Assembly: GCA_016802295.1 (NCBI GenBank)
Contig: JAESIW010000062.1
Coordinates: 132,994 to 196,993 of the forward strand
DNA length: 64,000 nt
Source of the DNA: Brachionus rotundiformis
Taxonomy: Eukaryota; Rotifera; Eurotatoria; Ploima; Brachionidae
Direction of reading: 5' to 3'
Shown: one piece after another, positions 1 to 9,209 of the stretch
Position numbering within the stretch: the stretch's first letter is position 1
How the letters are laid out: every line of letters starts with the position of its first letter
Notes under the pieces: generated by a model
The model's input: only the letters and a program-made list of their open reading frames with translations
What the model was told of the DNA's origin: nothing
Database searches by the model: none
Program-made: the position numbers and the translations under genes

Positions 1-1243
1 ATAATACCTTTTTTAAATGACTTATATATGATAAACATTTTTTAGGTGTTAAAATTTTTTGGAACTTAAATATAGTCTCAATGACCTCATCTTCATTTTT
101 TCCTTCTTGAGATAAAATAAACTTTTTTAATTCGTTCCAAACCATCTCGATCGGATTTAAGTCTGGCGATTGAGGAGGGGATTTAGCCTTTTTAATTTTA
201 GAAAATATTTTAAAATAGAATTTTTTTATAAAGAAAAAAATACCCAAATAATTTGATTTTTTTTCAAAAAATCATTACAGATGGAAGAGGTATGTTTCGG
301 GTCATTGTCCTGATGTAACATGAAATCAAAATCAAAATTTTCAAAAGCGAAAGGAATAAGATATTCTGCCAAAATATCTCTGTATAGAACCGAATTCATG
401 TTTTGTTTAAAAATCTTTATATTAAAATTTTTTTTTTTTTAATTAGTCTTATAAATTTGTTTACGTCGAATTTTGTTGAGCCTTTTGATGATATTCCTGC
501 CCAAATATGGAGTTTACTTTTAAATTTCGAAGTTGAAGGAATAGTTTTCGGAAACGAAGACGGGAACCTTAAATGATACTTTGGTTTATCATAAACTATT
601 ATTGTAACCTCATCTACAAAGATGTAATTTTCAAACTGATTATTTTGATTCTTCAAACACCAAATAAGTCTTTTAAGCTTCTGAAATTCAGTTAAAAGAG
701 GTGATTTTTTAAGTCGTCTAAGGCGAAATCCTTAAAGTAAATTTTGTGTTAAAAACTATATTTTATAATTTTGGGAAAAGAATACCCTGTTTGAATCTAT
801 ATTTGCGAATGACACTTGCACTAATTTTTTTACCAAACTTTTTGTGAATTTTTTTACTCAACTTTTTAGAAGACTCTAGACCGTTTAATTTAAGTGTTCG
901 AGCCTAAAATTAAAAAAATTTATAAATTTAAATTTAAAGCATTCATATTCTAATTACATAAATATAATCTACAATAGAACTTGCTAAAGCGCGATGATTT
1001 TTTTTTTGGACTTTTTTACCAGAACTTCCCATTAATTTTTTTATATACTTAAATTAAATGAATACTTAAGTAAAAAAATTGTATAACTTTTTTATTTACT
1101 CTAATAGATGGTAAGGAGTTTTTTGAATAAGACTTTTTTAAAACACCTCTAATTTTCTTTGCATTTAGATTTTTTTTTCTGCTCAAGTACAGAATTTGCT
1201 TTGAAAAAATCTCTTTTTTAAAATGCTTTTTTTTAAAAAGCAT
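1..1243 (-). CDS. Tc1-like DD34E transposase gene with five short introns (partial, runs off left edge)
   Basis: Cut-and-paste transposase of the Tc1/mariner superfamily, or a host gene derived from one. Six exons with GT-AG borders and consistent phase on the minus strand: 1243-1100, 1047-973, 903-786, 730-465, 414-244 and 187-1; introns are 52, 69, 55, 50 and 56 nt. About 320 codons are open with no stop. The N-terminus has paired helix-turn-helix-like segments and a GSSGKK linker. The catalytic triad is visible: first Asp in IFVDE, second in HQDNDPKHTS, Glu in SPDLNPIE. With the last intron removed, the second Asp and the Glu are separated by exactly 34 residues, the Tc1 value, which supports the splicing model. 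The C-terminus is beyond the window, so TIRs cannot be judged. It starts 113 bp from the divergent gene at 1357. Active element or domesticated gene are both possible. Confidence 0.72.
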
Positions 1244-1356
1244 GGCCTGATCTTATAAGTTTTAGAATTAAAATTTAAAATTAAAAAATTTGACTCTCTT
1301 TTTATAAATGTGTTTTTATTTCTATATTTTTTTTTTCAATTATTATAAGATTAAAA
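1244..1356. promoter_or_regulatory. Short divergent intergenic region
   Basis: The 113 bp between the start codons of the minus-strand transposase gene and the plus-strand gene is extremely AT-rich and would have to hold both promoters. No specific binding motif is recognised; the assignment rests only on position. Confidence 0.3.
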
Positions 1357-2439
1357 ATGACTAAGAAAAGTACTTCAACTTTTAAAAAGAATCCACCAAA
1401 AAAAACACCAAATAAACCTGAGACTGATTCAGAAGCTACTGAAAATGAAGAAGAAAAGATTGAAAAGACTAAAATAACAAGAAAAACAAAAGCAAAAGAT
1501 GAAGATACTGAGATGATCGCTATTTTGTACGAGATTCCTGATGAAAAGCATCCATTTCATAATCTTCATCGTGTTCACTCAAGTGTGCCGATTAATGAAA
1601 TTACAGACAAAATTGACCGAGAGGATGTAAGCTTAGTTATATTTCGAATTTTAAAAAGATCATTTTTCTATAAGATAATAAGTTAAAAAAAGGGACAATT
1701 GTTAATTTTATTCTGGAACAAAATGGTCAATTTTTGTGGGTAAAAGGGGAAATAAGCAACGAATATATTTTCAAAGTTCCTAAAAAAAAAGTAAAAATTA
1801 ATATTTTAGTAAAAATGAACAGTAATTTTGATTTGATTTTGATAAAATTTTTTTATAAAAGGCGACAAACTTCATTAAAGAAAATAATAAGGAAATTAAG
1901 ATTAATGCTGAAAACATAATAACCGAGCAGCTAAAAAAAATGAACGAAAATTTTGAGAAGATTTTTCTTAAAAATGAAGAAAAATCAAATAAAGCTGAAA
2001 CATTAGTATCACCTAGACTAAAGAGAAAAATTGATCAAACTCCAGTGAAGCTATCATCAGACGAAGATTTAACGAATAAAACATTTTGTTAGTTTCTTCT
2101 TAAAAGTTATCTTTAATTTTATTGTTTTATAAGAAAAATTTTAAGGCACCCAAAAGGACTTTACCCAGGAATTAAAAAATTTGATTCAAGAGAAATTTCC
2201 AGAAGAGCTTCATGAGACAATAACTTTTTATAGGAATAAAAACTTTAAAGAATTCATAGAAATTAAAGGTAAACTTAAAAGTCTTTTTGTTCATATTTAA
2301 GAAAATAATTTTTTTTAAAATTAGAACGCTTAACAAAATTTGTTCCTAGTGGAGAAACTTTTGAAAAGGCATTTGAAAAAGCTAGAAATTCGTTGAAAAC
2401 ACAGCGTTCAGTAAATTTAAAAGCTAGAAAAACATAAAA
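1357..2439 (+). CDS. Unidentified five-exon gene, charged N-terminus (about 279 aa)
   Basis: No family recognised. Exons with consistent phase are 1357-1626, 1683-1790, 1862-2087, 2146-2268 and 2325-2437/2439; introns are 56-71 nt with GT-AG borders, the same style as the divergent Tc1-like gene. The first about 50 residues are Lys/Glu/Thr-rich and probably disordered. The second exon encodes a hydrophobic stretch (GTIVNFILEQNGQFLWVKG) that may be a small beta domain. The third is Lys/Glu-rich and possibly coiled coil, and the last two encode a helical charged tail ending in NLKARKT. No signal peptide or membrane segment is visible. A nuclear or DNA-binding role would suit the composition but is a guess. 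Position next to a transposase suggests it may be its partner. Confidence 0.55.
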
Positions 2440-2639
2440 CTTATAATCAATTTTTGAACGAATTATTCAATAAATTTTTGAAATGACTTTTTTTTTGTTT
2501 ATTTAAGTAAAGTTTAATGGACTAAAAGATAAAGATCTAATTATATATTGAAAAAAAATTTTTTCCTTTTTATTCTTACAAAATAAAATTAACAACACTT
2601 TTTTTGATTTAAAGCGATATTACATGAATCTACCATATT

Positions 2640-2962
2640 TTACAATTTTTTACAATATTTTACAATTAAAAAATTCGGATTTTACGTAAATTTACGTAAA
2701 AAAATGTAAATTTTTTTTTTTTTAAATTTTTTTGTTTTTTTGAAATTTTCAAAAAATTCTAAGAAATTGCTTGAAAATTGGCATTTTTTTGGCCCTTTTG
2801 TTTTTACCAGTTTTTTCGAAAATTATCGTAAAATTTCGTAAAATTGCGTAAATTTACGTAAATTTACCAGTCCTTACAAGTGTAAAATTACGAAAATTTA
2901 CGTAAAAAGTGGTAAATTTACGTAATTTTACGTAATTTTACGTAAAAAAAGGTAAAAACCCT
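2640..2962. repeat. Dispersed TTTACGTAAA-type palindromic microrepeat cluster
   Basis: More than ten occurrences of TTACGTAA, TTTACGTAAA and close variants (CGTAAAATT, ACGAAAATTTACG) fall within about 320 bp, separated by short A/T tracts. The unit is a palindrome centred on ACGT. It lies just downstream of the 1357-2439 gene. The rest of 2440-4225 is AT-rich sequence with no gene I can support. Confidence 0.5.
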
Positions 2963-4225
2963 AGTGTCAAATCACCACTGTAAATGTCTTTAATATCTTG
3001 AAATAAATTCAAATTATTCTTTTAATTAATAAAAAAATACTTCAATTTTTTTTTTTATTTTAATTCGATTATATATTATATTTTAATTGAAAAAGAACAA
3101 AATAACAAAAGATACAAAAGAAATTCAAAACACAGTTGTCAATTATGAAAATTACTAAATTAAATTCAATTATCATCTCTTATCCTTTAGTATTTTATAC
3201 TTCTAAGAAATACTAGAACTAAGTAACATAATTTTAAACATCTTCATAGATAATTTTAAACATCTTCTATATACTTGAAATAATCATGTTTTTGAATAAG
3301 CTTTTAATAGCATGACAATAATTCTTTTCACTTTTAAATCTTTTTTAAAAAATTATTATTCTATCAATTTTTTTAATTTCTTGATTGCATATAATAGATT
3401 TATAAATATTTTTATTTTTAATGTTCAAAGAATGCTACAAAAACCAATTTCAAAAAATCCTCCGCTAGATTCAACTACTGAAAGATCTGAATACGATTAA
3501 TTTTTGATTTTATTTAATCTTAAGTAAATAACTAAGCACTTGTGATTTCTCTGGCCCAAATTGTTGATAAATGGCACAAATGACACGAATCTTAGAAATA
3601 AAAAAGATTAAAATAATGAAACCGGTCCATTTCCAATTGATATTTTTCCTTTTGAAAATTACTTAAAACTTTATATTTACTAATGAAAAATGCAACCATA
3701 TTATATTTTGTTCTAATTTTTAAACTATTTTAATTTTCTTCGAATAAAAATAAAAAGTCAATTTTTTTCTTTTCAAATTAATTTAAAACTCAAAAAAGTC
3801 ATTTTGTTTTTTTTTCAACAAGATAAAAAAATCTTCTTAATGATTCAAGATTTATTTTTTAAAATTTAAACAAAAAGAATATTAAAATCTCAAAAATAAA
3901 ATATCTAAAATAATATATGTTCTTAAAGTTTGCATAATCATTTATGCGTTTAGAAGCTCTTTTGGTTGCTTATTGATGGTGTTTTTATTGATAAATTTTA
4001 CATTTTATTCAAACAAATAAAAAATAAATTAACTAACTAATACTTAAATTTTTATCCTTATGTTTATCTTTAGGATTCAAGATGATTGAAAAACAAGGGT
4101 AAGTAATCACGTCAATATGATTTTTTTTTATTGTTTAAGAGATTAAATATAAATTTTATCTAATATTATCTAAAATTGATGACTGAATTAAAATTCTTCA
4201 CAAAAAATTAAAAGAGATACAGTTA
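2963..4225. other. AT-rich spacer, no gene seen
   Basis: Homopolymer-rich sequence. The short open frame at 3312-3500 is Phe/Asn/Ile/Lys-rich, matches no family pattern and looks like chance. Confidence 0.5.
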
Positions 4226-4227
4226 AT

Positions 4228-5070
4228 ATGAACAAAAGTGAACTTGCAGGAATGTGGGGTCTCAAATTTGGCAAATCAATTTTTTGCCAAATTGCAAGAC
4301 AAGACAATGGCACCCAATTTTTTAAAAAGTGGAGTTGCCAGAAAATGGCAGCTCTATATTTGGAATCCATGTAACTGTTTGCCAAGTGGTATTGGTCTGG
4401 AAATTTCAAAAAAGCAGCTTTAATGGACGATCTGCTATTGTCCAAGTGTCTGTGCTTGCTTTTCAACATTTAGACTTGAAACAATGTCCTAGATGCCCAA
4501 TTTGATGTATTCCATTCTTTTCTGAGAATTTTGCCACCAATTATTAAATTGATCAATGAAAGAACGGAGACTTAAAGGTCAGAACCAAAATACTTTGCAC
4601 GCTCAACGATCAATACTCTCTTGTGATCTCGAGGATGAATTCTTCCTTATTATTAGACACCATCTTAATCATTTGATTAATCTCTTTTACTTAGATTAAA
4701 ACTCCTCCGCTAAAGCTCCTTCATTCTAAATCAGCTAAAACTTCTAAGGACTGATAATTGTCTCTTTGATCTCAGTAAAAAATACATTAAAAAGGATTGG
4801 TAAAATTAGGCTACACTAGTTTTTCGGATGGTAGAGGAACATTATTAAATTTTAGGACAGCTGATCAAAATCAAGCATGGATCAACTTATGCTCTTTTTT
4901 GGATCATTGGGTTAAACCACATCACCTTCATATTTTGTTTTTTCTTTGACTAAAAAAAGCTTGGCTAGTTTTGTTTTGGTATCTTGGGAAGTTTGCTTGC
5001 CAAAAAATGGCCAGCAGTATTTAGCTGTTCAGGGATACAAATACATCAAAAACATTTCATTTCAGATAGT
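4228..5070 (+). pseudogene. Broken exon-2 copy of the type II membrane enzyme gene, split by an inserted repeat
   Basis: From 4235 to about 4348 the DNA is nearly identical to exon 2 of the intact genes at 22.98 kb and 28.69 kb (the stretch coding GMWG, then ANQFFAKLQDKTMAPNFLK), but lacks about 15 bp after the GMWG codons. It breaks in the codons for RKW. About 650 bp of unrelated repeat follows, and the gene resumes at about 5004 (codons for QQYLAV and YKYIKNIS), with an extra substitution. No exon 1 lies upstream. This is a dead fragment. Confidence 0.75.
4347..5004. repeat. Inserted repeat, copy 1 (second copy at 19.24-20.29 kb)
   Basis: Sequence starting around GGAATCCATGTAACTGTTTG and ending around GGTATCTTGGGAAGTTTGC is repeated at 19,244-20,285 with high similarity. 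In both places the right end abuts the same point in the membrane-enzyme exon. The flanks here read AAAATGGC before and AAAAATGGC after, possibly a short target duplication. Copy 1 lacks the MITE present in copy 2. No coding family was recognised. Confidence 0.6.
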
Positions 5071-5394
5071 TATTTTAAATTAGTTTTACAGAAAATAAAA
5101 AGTGTAAGTCAGGAATTAATTGGAGCACATATTTATACAAAGTGATTATTTTATTTATTTTTTTTTAAAGACGATGTAATAAAATATAAAGACAATCAAT
5201 AAGAAAAAAATTAATTAATTAGTTTAATATTATGGGTAAAAAATTTATTAAAGAATAATAGTTTTTAATATTTCTAATTGATTTCAAATCAATTCTTACA
5301 TTAATCTGGAAAATAAAAACTTTATTTACGAAAATGTTTACTTGAAGAAATTAAAAATTACCAGATTTCTAAATTTGGATTTTTATTGACCAAA

Positions 5395-5676
5395 TCAATC
5401 ACCACCGCAACCTCCACCAGAATCACCACCGCAGCCTCCACCAGAATCACCACCGCAGCCTCCACCAGAGTCACCACCGCAGCCTCCACCAGAATGACCG
5501 CCAAAGCCTCCACCAGAGTCACCACCGCAGCCTCCACCAGAATGACCGCCAAAGCCTCCACCATAATGACCGCGATAACCTCCAGCAGAATGTCCGCCAC
5601 CATTAAAATGTCTTACACGGTGACTTGTTGGGTTTGAATCGCTATCATCGCAACAGTTAGTAAAGATGCATCCCAT
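5395..5676 (-). CDS. Small MGC-start protein with Gly/His/Asp/Ser/Cys repeats
   Basis: 93-residue single-exon protein. It opens with MGC, then CCDD near residue 9, and from about residue 26 is almost entirely Gly-rich repeats: GGGH first, then alternating GGFGGHS and GGCGGDS units, to the stop. The N-terminal Gly-Cys is the pattern of N-myristoylated and palmitoylated membrane-tethered proteins, so lipid anchoring is a reasonable inference. No signal peptide. A paralogue with the same head, the same type of tail and a similar upstream region lies at 24,107-24,451. The role is unknown; metal binding or a structural role would fit the His/Cys/Asp-Gly repeats. Confidence 0.65.
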   Translation of the reverse strand: MGCIFTNCCDDSDSNPTSHRVRHFNGGGHSAGGYRGHYGGGFGGHSGGGCGGDSGGGFGGHSGGGCGGDSGGGCGGDSGGGCGGDSGGGCGGD

Positions 5677-5800
5677 GGTTGGATTTTACAAAATTTTGAA
5701 AATTTCTTTTTTTTCAGTGTTATTTATAAAAACATAGATAATTCTATTTTTTTTAAAAAATATGAAATTATTTCATTTCATTAGTCATTATAAGTATTTT
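5677..5800 (-). promoter_or_regulatory. Promoter of the MGC Gly-rich gene, shared with its paralogue
   Basis: Reading toward the gene: an upstream block ATGACTAATGAAATG then AAATAATTTCATA, a TATA-like TATAAATA about 50 nt from the start codon, then ACTGAAAAAA. The same blocks in the same order (ATGACTAA, AAATAATTTCATA, TATATAAATA, GTCTGAAAAA) precede the gene at 24,451, in otherwise diverged AT-rich DNA. Confidence 0.5.
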
Positions 5801-6462
5801 TTTTATTTTATAATAATTTTTATTTAGATTTTCTTTTTAATTAAATAAAAATAATAATTTATGAAAGATTTTATTATTCAAGTTATGTTCATTGTCAAAA
5901 GAAGTAATTTCCAAATTTCTTTTAAAGTGCAATTGTCACGGGCAGGTATACTCTGCTTATGACTAAAACACATGACCAAAAATATTTGTATTGAAACATT
6001 GACAATCTTCTAGAACAAATAAGAAGGGTACATATTCACATAAATATAAATATATCTTTAACCCTTAACATGCATTTCAATTTTTTAATTTCATTGGAGG
6101 CGACGTCTTCCTCAATATCTTTTAATTCTGACACAGTGACCCTAGCTCAGTCAGATTAGGTAGTATCAGCATACTGAGCTAACGACTTAGCTTTGAGAAT
6201 ATTCATGGCTCTAATTTTTTTCCATTATTTGGAATCGATATCCTCGATAAGTGAGCCTATTATTACATTACACTCATTTTCCAGAAAAAAATTAGTACTT
6301 ATGTCACACACTTAACTTTTTGAATTATTTAATTTATCGCTGCTAACAAATATGTTACTCTGTGTGATTTGACCTGAATCACCCTTGAATAACTTTAGAG
6401 GAACCAGGTATAAATTAAATATAAGTGTTTTCTAATCTGAATAAACGTTTATTACAAGTTAT
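5801..6462. other. Spacer, no gene seen
   Basis: AT-rich sequence with somewhat higher GC between 6,090 and 6,300. It contains a 7-bp inverted repeat (GCTCAGT / ACTGAGC, about 6,146-6,180) but no tRNA or coding region I can support. Confidence 0.45.
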
Positions 6463-6464
6463 TA

Positions 6465-6486
6465 CAGTGCACTCGCGCTATAACGA
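6465..6486 (+). repeat. Left terminal inverted repeat of the Tigger element
   Basis: CAGTGCACTCGCGCTATAAC followed by GA; pairs with 8564-8585, one mismatch in 22. Confidence 0.85.
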
Positions 6487-6854
6487 TTCGCTTTATTACG
6501 AATATCGCGCTACAGCGAATGATGCATAAGCCCCGATTTCCTCACCATTCAAATCAATGGCTAACAAAATATCATATTACGAATTTGAAATTATGAAAAA
6601 TTCGCTACTGCGAATGGGAAATCATAGCCCATTTTCATACTTAATAACGTTAATTGTGACTTTCTTTAACGAATACAATCTTTTTTTAGCACATTCGTTA
6701 TAATTTTTGTTTATCAATGAAATTTTAATCTGTATGTGTCAACTCCTGAAAAATAATGACAAAATAAAAAGAAACCAATCAATCAAAAATTATTATATAA
6801 ACTTTTGTTTGTTTAATAGTAAATTTTTATTGGTGTTTTTTTATTGTTTATAAA

Positions 6855-8371
6855 ATGGAAAGTAAAAAAAGAAAGAGTCCTGAGATAAGCTCAAAGCTTG
6901 AGATAATAGAGGATTACAATAATAAAGCAACTCCAACTGAACTATCCCGCAAGTATGGATTAGCAGCTTCGACTATCTCAACAATCGTTAAGAATCAAGA
7001 AGCGATCAAAAAAGCATCTGAGTCCATGCGTGACATTAAAAAAGCTAAGAGATTGAGAGAGCCTGAGTACAAGGAGCTTGAAAAATACCTGGATATGTGG
7101 TTCACAGAGACAGAGACACAAAAGCGCATAATTCAATTACACTCGATGGTCCTCTAATACAAGCTCAAGCTCTCAAAATAGCAACAATGCTTCAGAAACC
7201 TGATTTCAAGGCAAGTTCAGGGTGGCTAAATATTTTTTTAAAAAGACACAACATCTCATATAAAAAATGCATCGGAGAAGCAGGCCTTGTCGACAAAGTA
7301 GCAGCAGAAAAATATCGGCATACACTCATCGAATTAATCAAAGACTACAGTCCAGATGATATTTTCAACGCCGATGAAACCGCACTTATGTACCGAGCCA
7401 CACCAACTCACACATATGAATACAAGGATACACCAGCAGACAATATTAAAATTCAAAAAGAAAGACTCTCAATCCTCTTCTGTGCCAACATGTCAGGCGA
7501 TAAAATGAAACCAATTGTTATCGGCCAATTTGAGAACCCGCGCTGTTTCAAAAATATTAACAAAATTAATCTTCCAGTGTATTATAGGTTCAATTCAAAA
7601 GCATGGATGAATACAAAGATATTCGATGAATGGTTAATCAAAATCAACAAGAAATTCATGACAGAAAATCGCAAAATACTTCTTTTCGTAGACAATTTTA
7701 GTGGTCACAAACAACAAGAGCTTTCTAATGTTAAAAAAGAATTCTTCCCAGCAAACATGACATCAGTACTGCAGCCAATGGATCAAGGTATTATTGCATC
7801 ATTCAAAATGAAATACAGAAGCCTAATGATGCAAGAAAAAATTGAATCAATCGAATACAGTTCAACTTCTAAACAAATCGATGTTTTGGATGCAATTTAT
7901 AAATTAAAAACTGCTTGGGACAGCGTGGGACCATCTTCAATATCAGCATGCTTTAGAAAAGGAGGATTCAAAAAATCGTCTAATTTGAATATCATTGACA
8001 ACAATCAGCTAGAGTTTGAGAAACTAGGTTCAGTGTTGACAAACAAAATTGTGAATTTTGACAAATATGCCTATCGACATTGTGATGATTTGGTTCCTTC
8101 TGGTGAGACATACAGCGATGATTTAGTTGCATTGGAGCAAGGTGAGCAAACCGAAGAAGCAGAACCATCCCTAACCACAGAAACAGAAACAGAGTTTATA
8201 AGCAAAGAAAAAGCAATCGCCGGACTGAATACAGCTAGAGAATATTTTATGAATAGCAAAGAAGACTGTAGAAATGAGATAAATTCAGTCTTCAAACTCA
8301 TCACCTCTATTCAATCAATCGAATCAAAAAAACAATCGAAAATCACAAGTTTTTTCAGTTTATCAAATTAG
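6855..8371 (+). pseudogene. Tigger/pogo DDE transposase with one frameshift and a PIP box
   Basis: DNA-cleaving and joining enzyme of the Tigger/pogo family. The first frame (6855 to about 7120) gives a CENP-B/Psq-type helix-turn-helix (ELSRKYGLAASTISTIV). The frame then slips by one base in the AAAA run near 7121-7125 and continues to 8371. The second frame holds a second HTH (W-LNIFLKRH region) and the DDE domain: NADET, then FVDNFSGH, then LQPMDQG; the last two Asp are 29 residues apart. The C-terminus is acidic and ends in QSKITSFF, a consensus PCNA-interacting (PIP) box; Drosophila pogo is known to use one. Without the slip the protein would be about 500 residues. A one-base sequencing error cannot be excluded. 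Confidence 0.88.
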
Positions 8372-8563
8372 TTTATTTAATTTTTTCTTATTTTTATTGT
8401 TTATGTTAATTACTTTGTGTTTTATCTTGTTTTGTCAATAAATAACTAAAAAAATCTATCAACCGCCCAATTATACATTTTTTTTTAACACCAATCAATT
8501 AACATGGAAAATTTGATATAACGATTTTTCATATAACGAATGACATTATAAAGTCCCGCTCAT

Positions 8564-8585
8564 TCGTTGTAGCGCGAGTGCACTG
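8564..8585 (-). repeat. Right terminal inverted repeat of the Tigger element
   Basis: Reverse complement reads CAGTGCACTCGCGCTACAAC then GA, matching the left end with one difference. Confidence 0.85.
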
Positions 8586-8587
8586 TA

Positions 8588-9101
8588 CTAAGTTAAAGAG
8601 TAAAATTTTAGCTACAGCTTTTAAATTCACAAAAATAGAGAACAAACTATCGGTGGTAAAGTTGCAATTTTAATACCACCAGACTCAAATTATAAATAGA
8701 TTTTGGAAAAGATTAACAGTCCTAAAGCTGTAGCTAAAAATTAGTGGATGAGAACAAATACACTTTAATTTTCGGAAGATAAACAACATGCATGGATTGG
8801 TCGAAGGCAAGAACCATAAGTTTATTAATAACTTGAATAATTTCTTGGTTCAGTAAGTGCAAGAATCTACATTTGGTATTAGAGTTTTCGAATTGGCTTT
8901 GACATATGATTCTGATAACTTAATTATGTCTGTAATTATTATGTCTAAATCTTACTGGTGTGATTAGTTTCAATATCAGTTAATCAATATGATAGTTAAC
9001 TGGTATGATTAGTTTTAAGTGGCTTCGGTTTTTTTTATATAACCCTTAGAGGAGTTAGATCCAATAAAATATAAAACTAAAGTTATTATTTTAATCTTGT
9101 T
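8588..9101. other. Spacer, no gene seen
   Basis: AT-rich; contains an imperfect inverted repeat around AGCTACAGCTTT and AAAGCTGTAGCT (8610-8745). Probably degenerate LINE sequence leading into the next feature, but nothing is alignable by eye. Confidence 0.35.
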
Positions 9102-9209
9102 CAGCCCAGTCGCACAACTTATAGGCCGATGTCTCTGACTTCAACAGATAGTAAGTTAATGGAAAAAATTCTGATGGATTCAATTCGCTTAGATTGTTTA
9201 GCGCTTTAA
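9102..9209 (+). pseudogene. Non-LTR retrotransposon (LINE) reverse-transcriptase fragment
   Basis: A 36-codon stretch reads SRTTYRPMSLTSTDSKLMEK then ILMDSI, the canonical YRPISLTS...LLEKIL block at the start of LINE reverse transcriptases. It stops at 9207-9209. No flanking RT domain is recognisable, so this is a small relic. Confidence 0.75.

Larger units (their letters stand above)
6465..8585 (+). mobile_element. Tigger/pogo-type DNA transposon, 2,121 bp, nearly complete
   Basis: Terminal inverted repeats begin CAGTGCACTCGCGCTA and continue as a degenerate ACGA-containing subterminal repeat on both sides. The element is flanked by TA on each side (6463-6464 and 8586-8587), the target duplication of the Tc1/mariner/pogo superfamily. 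The interior has one transposase reading frame covering most of the element. Ends and catalytic motifs are well preserved, so this is a fairly young copy. The only visible defect is one frameshift. Confidence 0.9.

Noticed and set aside
3312..3500. Plus-strand 62-codon frame
   Set aside because: Phe/Asn/Ile/Lys composition typical of chance frames in AT-rich DNA; no motif.
5358..5637. Open frames with repeated valine/alanine or threonine/serine units across the Gly-rich gene
   Set aside because: Other-frame readings of the same tandem repeat; the Gly-rich frame is favoured by its paralogue at 24.1 kb.
6128..6200. tRNA-like stretch (TAGCTCAGTCAGATTAGG resembles an A box)
   Set aside because: No B box (GGTTCGAxxCC) follows and no cloverleaf can be drawn; only a GCTCAGT/ACTGAGC hairpin is present.
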